From the NCBI GenBank assembly GCA_963770375.1, contig CAVYPM010000021.1:221468-285467 (forward strand): a stretch of DNA of 64,000 nt. The letters are read 5' to 3'. This DNA is from DASVBE01 sp963770375 (GTDB lineage Bacteria; Actinomycetota; Actinomycetes; Streptosporangiales; Streptosporangiaceae). Positions 1 to 8,869 of this stretch are shown here, piece after piece (within the stretch, counting starts at the first letter, position 1; each line of letters begins with the position of its first letter). Under the pieces are notes generated by a model that was not told the origin of the DNA, did no database searches, and saw only the letters and a list, made by a program, of their open reading frames with translations. The translations under genes were made by a program, and so were the position numbers.

Positions 1-1
1 T

Positions 2-298
2 GGTGGGGTAGATGAGGCCGAGCAGCATCCGGATCGTCGTGGTCTTGCCCGAGCCGTTGGGGCCGAGGAAGCCGTACACCGAGCCGGCCGGCACGGCCAG
101 GCTGACCCCGTCCACGGCCAGCTGGCCGCCGCGGAACCGCTTGGACAGCCCGGTGCTGCTGATCGCGACCGCCGGCCAGCCGGGTGCCGCCGCGGGCGGG
201 CGGGGCCTGGCGGGCTGGCGTTCACCGGCGGGCGGCGGGTCCTCGCGGCCGAAGCCGATCTCGTCCCGCGGCCCGGCGCCCTGCCCGGCCACGCTCAT
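2..298 (-). CDS. ABC transporter ATP-binding protein, N-terminal part (cut by window edge)
   Basis: The first 99 residues of an ABC-type ATPase, which powers transport by ATP hydrolysis at the inner face of the membrane. The P-loop GPNGSGKTT is at residues 78-86. It follows a typical start of the nucleotide-binding domain (SKRFRGGQLAVDGVSL, residues 51-66). The first 45 residues are a Pro/Ala-rich extension. Q-loop, signature, Walker B and the partner permease lie outside the window. The ATG at 298 is chosen because it opens the frame just downstream of the LolA-like gene, 38 bases after that gene's corrected stop. The pair resembles actinobacterial LolA-like/ABC-transporter operons. Substrate cannot be told. 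Confidence 0.85.
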   Translation of the reverse strand, partial: MSVAGQGAGPRDEIGFGREDPPPAGERQPARPRPPAAAPGWPAVAISSTGLSKRFRGGQLAVDGVSLAVPAGSVYGFLGPNGSGKTTTIRMLLGLIYPT

Positions 299-336
299 CG
301 CGCCCGGCTCGCCGGCCGGCACTGGCCAGCACGGTG

Positions 337-1888
337 TTAGCCAGCACGGGCATGCTGGGCGGTCAGCTGGGCCGCGTCCGCGTACAGCGTGTCCGGGGTG
401 ACCGCACCGGCCAGCACCGTGCCGTCGCTGGTGACCAGCACCGACAGCAGGCTGGTGGTGAGCAGCCGGCCGCTGCCCCACGAGCCGTGCACCGGCTTGG
501 CCGCGCGGAGCAGCCAGGCCGAGCGGGCCGGCGGCCTGCTGGCCGGCCGCGGCGGGGAACGCCATGACCGTGGTCCACGAGCTGCCGAACGTCCGGCGGG
601 TGCACGGGCCCGGATCGGTCAGGCCGGTCGCCGGGGAGTAGGCGGACCAGCCGGCTGCGCAGCCGCGCAGCTGGTCCGGGCGGACCAGCCCGAACGCCGG
701 GGCACCGCGCCCGCCGTGGGTCAGCTTGCGGAACTGGGCGGGGGTCAGGCCGAGGCGGCGGGCCAGCTTCTTCTGCTGGCCCGGGGTGAGCGGCCCGGTC
801 ATCTCCGGGCCGTGCGGGAGCCGGAGCACGCAGCCCTTGGGCGCGAGGTGGACCTGGGGGCCCTGCGGCTTGCAGGGCACCGCGCGCGGCCGGCCGCGCA
901 GGCGCAGCCGCTGGTGCGGCGGCCCGGCCTGGCCGGGGCCGGCCATCCCCGGCGGGCCGGCGAACGGGCCGGGCCCGGCGGGCAGCCGGACGGTGCGGAC
1001 CTTGGCGCCGGGCGGCGGGGTGAACGTGAAGTTGGACGGGTCCGGCCGGGCGAACGACAGCGCGGTGAAGCCCACGCTGTAGGCCGGGCTGGCCGCGCCG
1101 CGGGCGAAGACCTGGACCCGCAGCGGCAGGCTGGTGGCCGCGTCGACGGCGATATCCACCCGGCCGATCAGCGACTGCGTGCTCTTCGGCGCCAGCTCCA
1201 GCTGGTAGGCGGCCCGGCCGGCGACGGTGACGTTGTCCGCCACCCGGACCGTGGTGGTCGGGCCGACCGCGGCCAGGAACCGCTGTGCGGCCTGCTGCGG
1301 CGAGGTGACCCCCATCGCGCCCGTCGTCGGCTCAGACGAGTCCACGGCGATGGACAGGCTGGAGCTGTAGGCCACGGAGGTCTTCGAGTGGCCGGGTGGC
1401 GGTGCGGGGAGCGCGGGCACGCCGTGGCCGGCGGGCGGCAGGTAGTGCGTGGCGGTGTTGGCCCGGCTGTCCCACAGCCACAGGCTGCGGCCGTCGGCCC
1501 GCAGGTCGGTCTCGCCCAGCTGGACCGGGGCGGCGATCCGCAGCCGGCCCGGGCCGCCGTACCAGACCTGGTACGTGTGGGTGCCGCTGAGCAGCCAGGA
1601 CGGCGACAGCGGTGAGCTGCGGCCGGGTCCGCCGGCCCCGTCGGCGCCGGGCAGGCTGGGCAGGCCGAGGGCGGCGCTGGTTTGTATCGTGCCGATGAGG
1701 GTCTGCGGCCCGGTCCTGGGCGCGGCGATCTGGGCGATCAGCTGCTGTGGTGTGCGGTGCGGCAGCGACGGGGTCGTGGACGCGGCGCTGGTGAAGACGG
1801 TCCCGGCGGCGACAACGGCCACCGCGGCGACCGCGCCGGTCGGCACGGCCCACCGGGTTCTGCGGGTCAGCCAGGGCGGCTGGAACAT
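337..1888 (-). pseudogene. LolA-like secreted protein, frame broken near its 3' end
   Basis: A membrane-anchored or secreted protein of about 515 residues. It has one N-terminal hydrophobic segment (about residues 12-34) after a short basic stretch. The next 280 residues resemble the LolA/RseB-type lipid-binding fold (YGGPGRLRIAAPVQ, then LWLWDSRANTATHY). In actinobacteria such proteins often sit beside an ABC transporter, as here. The C-terminal part is Pro/Gly-rich with two Cys. The opening frame has no stop and would run into the ABC gene, but from about 520 the next frame clearly codes (SWGSGRLLTTSLLSVLVTSD) and ends with TAA at 337. A one-base shift near 520-545 is therefore inferred. 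Start ATG 1888 has a GAGGTGGG ribosome site. Confidence 0.6.
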
Positions 1889-2156
1889 AGCCCACCTCTT
1901 CGCAGCCGGGCGGGGGGCGGGAAAGTCCCCGCGGTTCGGCGTTTCCAGCCTACTGCGGCCTGCGGACGGGCCGGACCGGGGACGGAACCGGGCCCGGAAA
2001 GAGTAAGCGGCGCGCCCAGCCTGGGGGGGATAGGAGGGCGCGCCAAGAGAGAAATCTACCCGGATGCCGCCGGGATATGCACGGCGGGGCCGGCTGTTTT
2101 CGGCATTTTCCGCCGGGCGGCGGCGATGGGCCCGGTGACCTGGGCCGGCGCCGGGT

Positions 2157-3128
2157 TTACCAGTGACCGGCGGGCAGCAGCGCTGTCACCGCGATGACCG
2201 TGAACAGGAGGGTCAGGTAGGTAATGGACAAATGGAACAGGCGCATCGGGGCGGGCGCGTCCCCGTTCGCGATGCGGCCCTGGAGCCGGTGCGCCTCGGT
2301 GAGGAACCAGGTCCCGAGAACCGCCGCGCAAATCCCGTATACCCATCCCGCGTCGGGCATGAGAGCGAGAGTCGCGGCGACCATCGCGTAGCTGTACCAG
2401 AGGATCTTCCTGGCCACGGTGGCGGGGGTCGCGACGACGGGCAGCATCGGCACGCTGGCGGCCGCGTAGTCGTCGCGGAACTTCATGGCCAGGGCCCAGA
2501 AGTGCGGCGGGGTCCACAGGAAGATCACCGCGAACAGGACCGCGGCGGTGACGCTGACCGTGCCGGTCACCGCGGCCCAGCCGACCAGCACCGGGAAGCA
2601 GCCGGCCGCGCCGCCGATGACGATGTTCGAGGCGGTGCGGCGCTTGAGCCCCAGCGTGTAGACGAAGACGTAGAACAGGATCGCGCCGTCGGCCAGGGCC
2701 GCGGAGAGCCAGTTGGCCAGCAGGCCGAGCAGCAGAGTGGACAGCGCGCCGAGGATGATGCCCGAGGCCAGCGCCTCGCCGGGCTTGATCGCCGCGGCGG
2801 GTCCCTTGGCCACCAGCGGGCGGCGCCGGGTGCGCTTCATCACCGCGTCGATGTCGCGGTCCAGGTAGCAGTTCAGCGTGTTGGCGCTGCCCGCGGCGAG
2901 CGCGCCGCCGAGCAGGGTGACGATCAGCAGGCGGGCGGACGGCACGCCGTGCTTGGCCAGCAGCATCGTGGGAACGGTGGTGACCAGCAGCAGCTCGATG
3001 ATCCGCGGCTTGGTCAGCGCGAACAGGGAACGGGCGACCAGCCCGAGGGGCCTCCGCCCGCCGCCGGGCGCGGGCGCACCCAGCCGCACGGGGCCTGGCC
3101 CGTGCAGGGAGCCTGTCGCCTGTGTCAC
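2157..3128 (-). CDS. ctaB: Protoheme IX farnesyltransferase (heme O synthase)
   Basis: A UbiA-family membrane prenyltransferase that adds farnesyl to heme B to give heme O, the precursor of the heme A used by cytochrome c oxidase. The protein has 323 residues and about nine hydrophobic segments. The first Asp-rich motif NCYLDRDIDAVMKRT is present, as is the CtaB-type SNIVIGGAAGCFPVLVGW stretch. The first 25 residues are a Gly/Pro-rich extension. It is the last gene of the minus-strand oxidase operon, and its ATG overlaps the stop of the preceding small gene by 4 bases (ATGA). This implies translational coupling and supply of heme to the oxidase encoded upstream. Confidence 0.95.
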   Translation of the reverse strand: MTQATGSLHGPGPVRLGAPAPGGGRRPLGLVARSLFALTKPRIIELLLVTTVPTMLLAKHGVPSARLLIVTLLGGALAAGSANTLNCYLDRDIDAVMKRTRRRPLVAKGPAAAIKPGEALASGIILGALSTLLLGLLANWLSAALADGAILFYVFVYTLGLKRRTASNIVIGGAAGCFPVLVGWAAVTGTVSVTAAVLFAVIFLWTPPHFWALAMKFRDDYAAASVPMLPVVATPATVARKILWYSYAMVAATLALMPDAGWVYGICAAVLGTWFLTEAHRLQGRIANGDAPAPMRLFHLSITYLTLLFTVIAVTALLPAGHW

Positions 3129-3517
3129 TCGTGGTCCTCTTCGCCGGTTTCGCCCGGGGCCGGCCTGCCTTCCCGGCCAGCCTCGTCCTCCCGGCCAGAT
3201 ACGTTACTCGCTGCCGTTCCGGCCGCTGACTCCCGTGCCGCCCCTGCGGGCTCGGCGGCCGATTCCGCGCCCCCGCCGCCCGCCGCGGTGGGCAGCCCGC
3301 CGGCTACCGCGGCGGCCGTCGCGGCGGGCCCGGGCGGCGGCACGGCCCGGCCGGTCAGCGCCACCCGGCGGTCCGGGACCCGCCGGTGCGGCCGGCTGAA
3401 ACGAAGGTAGAGCACGACGGCGACGATGACGAACAGGGCGAGCGGCGCCGCCCAGGTCAGCATCGTGCCGCCGCTGGTGTTATCCGACGTGACCAGGGCC
3501 AGGGCCGGTCCGGGCAT
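3125..3517 (-). CDS. Small single-span membrane protein of the oxidase operon
   Basis: A 130-residue protein with one strong membrane segment (about residues 20-42, WAAPLALFVIVAVVLYLRF). A long Ala/Gly/Glu-rich, low-complexity cytoplasmic tail follows. No catalytic motif is seen. It lies between ctaE (24-base gap) and ctaB (4-base overlap), a place where actinobacterial oxidase operons often carry a short accessory subunit. A structural or assembly role is inferred from position only. Confidence 0.65.
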   Translation of the reverse strand: MPGPALALVTSDNTSGGTMLTWAAPLALFVIVAVVLYLRFSRPHRRVPDRRVALTGRAVPPPGPAATAAAVAGGLPTAAGGGGAESAAEPAGAARESAAGTAASNVSGREDEAGREGRPAPGETGEEDHE

Positions 3518-3541
3518 GCTGCCTCCCGCCGCAGACGGTGA

Positions 3542-4195
3542 TCAGTGCACGAAGTAGAAGAGCACCCAGCCGAGCACGGCGACCACGGCCAGGTAGTTCC
3601 ACACGACGGTGAACCCGCTCAGCGCGGCCTGGAACCGCTGCAGCGCGAACGTCTCGGCGAAGGTGGGCGGCTGCTCGACGAAGGACAGCTCCGGGATCTG
3701 CCGGGCGCGCATCAGCAGGGTTTCCAGCCAGATCAGCACCAGCAGCGCGATGAACAGGTAGACCGGGTAGAAGCCGGTGAACACGCTGGCGAAGCCGGCC
3801 GCGCCGGGGTGGAACGGCAGCGTGAGCAGTTCGGTGATCTGGAGGCCGACGGCGGCCAGGCCGAGGCCGAGCGCGGCCAGGGCGCCGCGCTGCCAGGTGG
3901 TCTTGCGGCCCGCCTTGAGGGCCTGAAGCACGGTGGTCTGCAGGATCGCACTGGCCACGATCAGGGCCATGATCAGCGTGCCGGCCCAGACGTGCGGCGG
4001 GGTCAGCGTGCCCGGGTACCAGCGGCCGTGGGCGTTCAGCGAGCGCAGGTAGAAGTAGGCGAAGGCGAACGCGCCGAAGCCGAAGGACAGGGCGCCGAGG
4101 GCGAGCCGGACGCCGGTCCAGGAGGCGTTCAGGCCGGCCTCGTGGTAGAAGCCCGCTTCCTCGGCTTCCGGGGTGATCCCGGTGATCTCGGTCAT
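3542..4195 (-). CDS. ctaE: Cytochrome c oxidase subunit III
   Basis: A 217-residue membrane protein of the heme-copper oxidase subunit III family, which stabilises subunit I. About five membrane segments are visible (near residues 30-50, 68-88, 105-122, 140-160 and 195-215). The family-like stretches WYPGTLTPPHVWAGTLIMAL and ITELLTLPFHPGAAGFASVF are both present. The ATG at 4195 follows the ribosome site CAGGAG. The upstream ctaD frame stays open across this whole gene in another register, which is unlikely to be real. The codon pattern and membrane topology support this frame. Confidence 0.9.
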   Translation of the reverse strand: MTEITGITPEAEEAGFYHEAGLNASWTGVRLALGALSFGFGAFAFAYFYLRSLNAHGRWYPGTLTPPHVWAGTLIMALIVASAILQTTVLQALKAGRKTTWQRGALAALGLGLAAVGLQITELLTLPFHPGAAGFASVFTGFYPVYLFIALLVLIWLETLLMRARQIPELSFVEQPPTFAETFALQRFQAALSGFTVVWNYLAVVAVLGWVLFYFVH

Positions 4196-6188
4196 GGCTG
4201 CGCTCCTGTCGTCCGCTTCCCGCCGTTCCCGCCGCCGGGGTGAGCTCCGGCGCGTAGGCCGCGGTGACTGCGCCTGCGGGCGGGCTGAGGTCAGCCACCG
4301 GGGGCGCGCCGGGTGTGCCGTACTCGTACGGCCCGGACAGCACGACCGGGATGCGGGCGAAGTTGCCGGGCGGCGGCGGCGAGGCGATCTGCCATTCCAG
4401 GCCGCGGGACTGCCACGGGTTGCCGGTCTCCGGCTCGCGGACCAGCACGGTGGACCAGATCACGTTGACGACGAAGATCAGGATCGAGACGCCGAGCAGG
4501 AACGCGGAGACCGAGACCCAGTCGTTGAGGGTCTGCAGGTTCCGCTCGTACTCGAAGACCCGGCGGGGCTGGCCGGCCAGGCCCACCGCGAACAGCGGCA
4601 GGAACGTCGAGTTGAAGAACACGAACATGGTCCAGAACTGGATCTTGCCGAGCCGCTGGTTCAGCTTCAGGCCGGTCATCTTGGGCAGCCAGTAGTACAG
4701 CCCGGCCATGAACGCGAAGATCAGCCCGCCCATGATCGTGTAGTGGAAGTGGGCCATCACGAAGAACGAGCCGTGCTCGGTGGTGTCGGCGGGCACGTCG
4801 GAGAGGAACACCCCGGAGATCCCGCCGATCAGGAAGTTGAAGTACATGCCGAGGCAGAACAGCATCGGCACGGTCAGCCGGATCTTGGCCTTCCAGAACG
4901 TGCCCATCGCGACCAGGTAGATGAACCCGGTGGGGATCGAGATCAGCTCGGTGGTGAGCATGAACAGCGGGCGCATCTCCGGGTTGATCCCGCTGTCGAA
5001 CAGGTGGTGCTGCCAGACGAAGAAGCTGAGCACGGTCACCCCGGCCATGCCCGCCGCGGCGGTCTTGTAGCCGAACAGCGGCTTGCGGCAGAACACCGGG
5101 ATGATCTCGGACACGATGCCGAAGCCGGGCAGGGCCAGGATGTACACCTCGGGGTGGCCGAAGAACCAGAACAGGTTCTGGTACAGGTAGCTGCTGCCGC
5201 CGAGCTGGTCGGCGAAGAACGCGGTCTGCACGGTCCGGTCGGTCAGGATCATGTACATGCCGCCGACCAGCACCGGCGCGGCCAGCACCATGAGGAACGA
5301 GGTGGCCAGCATGGACCAGACGAACATGGGCAGCCGGCCCCAGGTCATGCCGGGCGCGCGGTAGCAGATCACGGTGACGATCAGGTTGAACCCGGCCAGG
5401 ATGATGGACAGGCCCATCAGCCCGAAGGCCACCGCGAAGGCGTCGCTGCCGGGGGTGTCCTGGACGCTGCCCGGCGCGTAGTTGGTCCAGCCGAAGTGGA
5501 AGCCGCCGACCAGGATCCCGGACAGCAGGATCAGGAAGGCCGCCGGCGTCAGCCAGAACGACAGGGCCTCGATCCGGGGGAACGCGACCCGCTTGCTGCC
5601 GATCATGATCGGCACCAGGTAGTTCCCGAACGGGCCGACGACCACGGAGGTCATCAGCATCATCATCATCGTGCCGTGCTCGCTGACGATCTCCACGTAG
5701 GTGGACGAGCTGAACACGTGGTGCACCGGGGACAGCAGCTCGGTGCGGATAGCCATGGCGAACAGGCCGGCGGTGCAGAAGTAGACCAGCATCGCGGCCA
5801 GGTACTGCAGGCCGACCACCTTGTGGTCGAGGGAGTAGCGGAAGTAGCGGGCCATCCCGGTGGTGGCCTCGGTCTCCGCGTGGCCGGCCGGGCGGCCGAG
5901 AATCTGCCTGACCGGGTCGTTGAAGACGCCCAGGCCCGCCAGCCAGCCGGCGATGGCCAGCAGGTATCCGAGCACGATCGGCAGGTCGGGCGAGTCGGAC
6001 AGCGGCAGCTGCGGGTAGCCGCTGCCGAGGAAGTTGCCCAGCCAGTGGCCGAGGAGGTAGCCGGCCACCGCGCCGGCCACGCCGGTGTGCACGGCCGGCC
6101 GGGCCCACCAGGGCCGGCCGGGCGGCCGGGGGGCGGGGTCCCGGCCGCCCGGGCCCATCGCCCGTTCTGGATGCGTCTCGATGGCCAT
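4196..6188 (-). CDS. ctaD: Cytochrome c oxidase subunit I, divergent in its proton channels
   Basis: Catalytic subunit of a heme-copper oxidase reducing O2 at the heme/CuB centre. Ligands are all visible: His171 and His482 for the low-spin heme, His345, His394 and His395 for CuB, His480 for the high-spin heme. The cross-link Tyr349 lies in GHPEVY, and Arg542-Arg543 follow. The D-channel Asp position is Arg200 (SKRVAFPR), the following Asn pair is Glu207-Ala208, and the K-channel Lys position is Ile423 (PTGFIYL). There are also two extra N-terminal membrane segments (about 34-53 and 69-88). The frame has no stop before ctaE and remains open to 3480. The true end probably lies near 4200-4290 after an unseen frameshift; the end given is just upstream of ctaE. 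Confidence 0.85.
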
Positions 6189-6208
6189 CCGGTCACCTCT
6201 TTCCCGGC

Positions 6209-7192
6209 TTAGGGCTGGACCGGGTCACTGGGCGGGTAGTAGTAGCCGTTCGCCCCGGAGATGCCTGCCTTGACCATCGCCTTGTTCATCTGCGGGACGA
6301 CCGTGGGGTCATACGTCAGGGCGTACGGGGGCAGGATCCGGGTCACGTCGGCGAGCTGGATCCTGGTGGCGGCGGCCCAGCGCTGGAAGGCGGCCACCGG
6401 GACCACTTCGCCGGGGTTGAACATCGCCCCGTGCCACAGCCCGCACAGCTCGGCGCAGTGCACCTGGAACGGGCCGAGGTGCAGGGGCCGGGTGAAGGCG
6501 ACGTTGTCCACGCCCGGGTTGGCGTCGGCTTTGACGCCGAGCTGGTAGGCCCAGAAGCTGTGGATCACGTCGATCGACGTGACGTGGAACTCCACCCACT
6601 GGCCTTCCGGGAGCACCAGCTGGGTCGTCTCGAAGCCACCGAACTGCGGGTAGCGGTAGGTGAACTTCCACTGCTGGCCGATGACCTGGACCTGCAGGGC
6701 GCCGCTTCTGGCGCCCTGCCCGGCGGCGGCGGGCGTCCAGATCGGGTTCGGCCCCTGGCCCGCGCCGGCGCCCTGGGCGCTGATCAGCTCGACGGTGCCG
6801 AACACGGCCAGGGACAGCACGATCACGCTGCTGATGCTGATGAAGCTGGCCTGGGCCCGGATGTTGCCGTGCAGCGGCGGGCCGTCCGTCTCGTCCCCGG
6901 GCGGCTGCCGCCAGACGGCCAGTGCGTAACCGAAGTAGACCAGCACGAACAGCATCACCGGCGCGGCCAGGACGGCCATCAGCATGAAGTCGCTCTGCTG
7001 GTTGGCGGCGGCCGAGGCCATCGCGCCGGGCGGCAGGTGCGGGCCGAGGACCAGCCAGATCAGCAGGTCGGCGGCGACCGCGAGGGGCAGCCAGAGCAGG
7101 AAGATGCGCAGCCCGTGCCGGACCTGCCCGGCGCCGGCCGGATCCGGCCCGGCCGGCGCCGGGCCAGGCCCGGCCGCGGTCCCGGCGGCCAT
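6209..7192 (-). CDS. ctaC: Cytochrome c oxidase subunit II (CuA subunit)
   Basis: A 327-residue protein that takes electrons from cytochrome c through a binuclear CuA centre. The CuA set is complete: His211 (VIHSFW), then Cys246, Glu248, Cys250, His254 and Met257 in CAELCGLWHGAM. Trp175 (QQWKFTY) matches the family's electron-entry aromatic. Three hydrophobic segments (about 28-50, 69-93 and 114-136) precede the cupredoxin domain, one more than usual. A tail of about 65 residues follows. No heme-c motif CxxCH is seen, so it is not a caa3-type fusion. The ATG overlaps the stop of the preceding cupredoxin gene (TGATG). Confidence 0.93.
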   Translation of the reverse strand: MAAGTAAGPGPAPAGPDPAGAGQVRHGLRIFLLWLPLAVAADLLIWLVLGPHLPPGAMASAAANQQSDFMLMAVLAAPVMLFVLVYFGYALAVWRQPPGDETDGPPLHGNIRAQASFISISSVIVLSLAVFGTVELISAQGAGAGQGPNPIWTPAAAGQGARSGALQVQVIGQQWKFTYRYPQFGGFETTQLVLPEGQWVEFHVTSIDVIHSFWAYQLGVKADANPGVDNVAFTRPLHLGPFQVHCAELCGLWHGAMFNPGEVVPVAAFQRWAAATRIQLADVTRILPPYALTYDPTVVPQMNKAMVKAGISGANGYYYPPSDPVQP

Positions 7193-7875
7193 CAGGACAC
7201 CACCTGCATGGTGCCGGTCATGAAGCCGATGGTCTGCATCGGCCCGCCGAACCCGTCGATGAAGCCGCCGCCGCAGGGGTCGCGGCACTGCCAGATGTAC
7301 ACGCCGGCGTGGCGGGGCGTGCGGAAGCTGAACGTCTCGGTGACGTGCGGCCCGGACGTGCACGGCGAGACGCCGCACAGGGTCGCGGTCAGCCCCGGTG
7401 AGGCCATCGGCACGTTGACGTTGAGCGCCGGGATCGAGAACGTGTGCGCGACGTTGCAGCCGGCGTAGGAGTCGATCACCGAGACCGGCTTGGCGTCGAC
7501 GTAGGCGACGCCGCCGGTGGTGCCGGTCACCTTGCCCCAGAACGGGTTGCGCAGCGGCGTGCAGCCGTCGTAGCCGAGCACGGTGATGGTGACCAGGGAA
7601 CCGGCCGGCACGGAGAACAGCGTGGTGTGCTTCCAGGTGCCGCTGGCCGGGTCGTGGATGAAGTAGGAGACCCAGTCCGGGTGGGTGCTGACCGTGTTCT
7701 GCGGGTCTTCCTGCATCAGCACGTGGATGTGCGCCCCGGTATCCGGCCGGGCGCCGGCGGCGTAGTCCACCACCGGCGGGCCGCCGAGGAACCAGTGAAT
7801 GACGATGAACGCGGCCCCGGCCGCGACCGCCAGGAACGCCGCCAGCAGGACGGCCACCCGGCTCTGCAAGGACAC
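7192..7875 (-). CDS. Membrane-anchored cupredoxin, degenerate CuA-like paralogue
   Basis: A protein of 227 residues with one membrane segment (about 7-29) and an extracytoplasmic beta-rich domain. Its C-terminal half can be aligned by eye to the CuA domain of the next gene. His144 in VAHTFSIPALNV matches VIHSFWAYQLGV, and Cys197-x3-Cys201 in WQCRDPCGGGF matches the CuA Cys pair with identical spacing. The position of the second CuA His is Phe205, and Met213 follows further away than normal. It may bind one copper, or serve in assembly or sensing. First gene of the minus-strand operon; start GTG 7875 is preferred for its GAGGTGG upstream, but a longer start at 7953 is possible. Confidence 0.7.
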   Translation of the reverse strand: MSLQSRVAVLLAAFLAVAAGAAFIVIHWFLGGPPVVDYAAGARPDTGAHIHVLMQEDPQNTVSTHPDWVSYFIHDPASGTWKHTTLFSVPAGSLVTITVLGYDGCTPLRNPFWGKVTGTTGGVAYVDAKPVSVIDSYAGCNVAHTFSIPALNVNVPMASPGLTATLCGVSPCTSGPHVTETFSFRTPRHAGVYIWQCRDPCGGGFIDGFGGPMQTIGFMTGTMQVVS

Positions 7876-7968
7876 CTGCCACCACCTCGCTCGTTGGCGA
7901 TTCCGGCGCGCGCCGCCGGCTCTGATCCTGCGAGCGGGGCCAGCCGCTGACAATGGACCCGGCGGTGA

Positions 7969-7984
7969 ATGACGAAATTGTCAT
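7969..7984. promoter_or_regulatory. Inverted repeat in the divergent oxidase/two-component promoter region
   Basis: ATGAC and GTCAT arms of 5 bases around an A/T-rich 6-base centre, about 95 bases before the cupredoxin start and 145 before the response regulator. It lies in the only control region shared by the cta operon and its divergent two-component genes, so it could be an operator. Seen by eye only. Confidence 0.3.
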
Positions 7985-8128
7985 GAACAGCGAGTCAGGT
8001 CTGGCCTGCCCGGCCTTGACCGGGGCCGGGCGGAGGGTCGATCCTCTGCTGAACGGCTTTGGTTTTCGTGCGGCGGATAAAGCTTCGTTCCGCGGATGTT
8101 GTTGCCAGCCCACTGGATGAGGTGGCAC

Positions 8129-8869
8129 ATGCGTAAGAGCACGTCGGCAACCCTGGAGCCGCCGCTCCCGTCCCCGTCGCGCCCGCCGCCGGCGCCGCGG
8201 AATCCGGCCCCGCGGATCCTGCTGGTCGACGACGAGCCGAAGATCCGCGACTTCGTCAGCCGGGCGCTGACCGCGGCCGGTTACCTGGTGGAGGTGGCCG
8301 GCGACGGGGCCAGCGCCCTGGCGCAGGCGGCCGGCGGCGGGTTCGCGCTGGTGGTGCTGGACCTGGTCATGCCGGGTCTTGACGGGCGGGCGGTGCTGGC
8401 CGAGCTGATCCGGCGGCAGCCGGATCAGGCCGTGCTGGTGCTGTCCTGCCTGGAGGACGTGCCGACCAAGGTGGCGTGCCTGGAGTTCGGCGCGAAGGAC
8501 TACCTGACCAAGCCGTTCTCGCTGGATGAGCTGCTGGCCCGGATCCGGGCCCGGCTGCGCGGTGACGGCCACCCGGCGGGTGACGTCATCCGGGCGGGCG
8601 AGCTTTCGCTGGATACCTGGCGGCTGCGGGCCGATATCGGGGCCGGGCCGATCGAGCTGACGCGGCTGGAATTCCTGCTGCTGCGCGAGCTGATGGAGCA
8701 CCCGGGGACGTCGGTGCCAAAGGAGCAGCTGCTGGCCTCGGTATGGGGTCTCCAGTTCGATCCCGGGTCCAATGTGGTGGATGTCTGCGTGCGGCGGCTG
8801 CGCTCCAAACTCGGCTTCGAAACGATCAAGACGGTGCGCGGTGAGGGATATCAGCTCGCCATTTCCTGA
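8129..8869 (+). CDS. OmpR-family response regulator
   Basis: A DNA-binding response regulator of 246 residues. The N-terminal receiver domain has the acidic pair in LLVDDEP, the phosphorylation Asp in VVLDLVMPGLDG and the Lys in LTKPFS. The C-terminal winged helix belongs to the OmpR/PhoB type (PIELTRLEFLLLRELMEH, then VDVCVRRLRSKL). A Pro-rich leader of about 25 residues comes first. ATG 8129 is chosen for GAGGTGG just before it; ATG 8117 is the alternative. The next gene, a histidine kinase, starts within its last codons. Divergent orientation from the oxidase operon suggests that it controls respiratory or copper genes. Confidence 0.92.
   Translation: MRKSTSATLEPPLPSPSRPPPAPRNPAPRILLVDDEPKIRDFVSRALTAAGYLVEVAGDGASALAQAAGGGFALVVLDLVMPGLDGRAVLAELIRRQPDQAVLVLSCLEDVPTKVACLEFGAKDYLTKPFSLDELLARIRARLRGDGHPAGDVIRAGELSLDTWRLRADIGAGPIELTRLEFLLLRELMEHPGTSVPKEQLLASVWGLQFDPGSNVVDVCVRRLRSKLGFETIKTVRGEGYQLAIS

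Noticed and set aside
3480..6188. A fused subunit I/III protein
   Set aside because: The ctaD frame crosses ctaE in the wrong register, so no subunit III sequence is joined.
389..6212. Long open frames on the plus strand (for example 389-1615, 2163-3410 and 4173-6212)
   Set aside because: They are antisense to clearly recognisable genes and are rich in Arg, Gly, Gln and Asp runs. In high-GC DNA the complementary frames stay open by chance.
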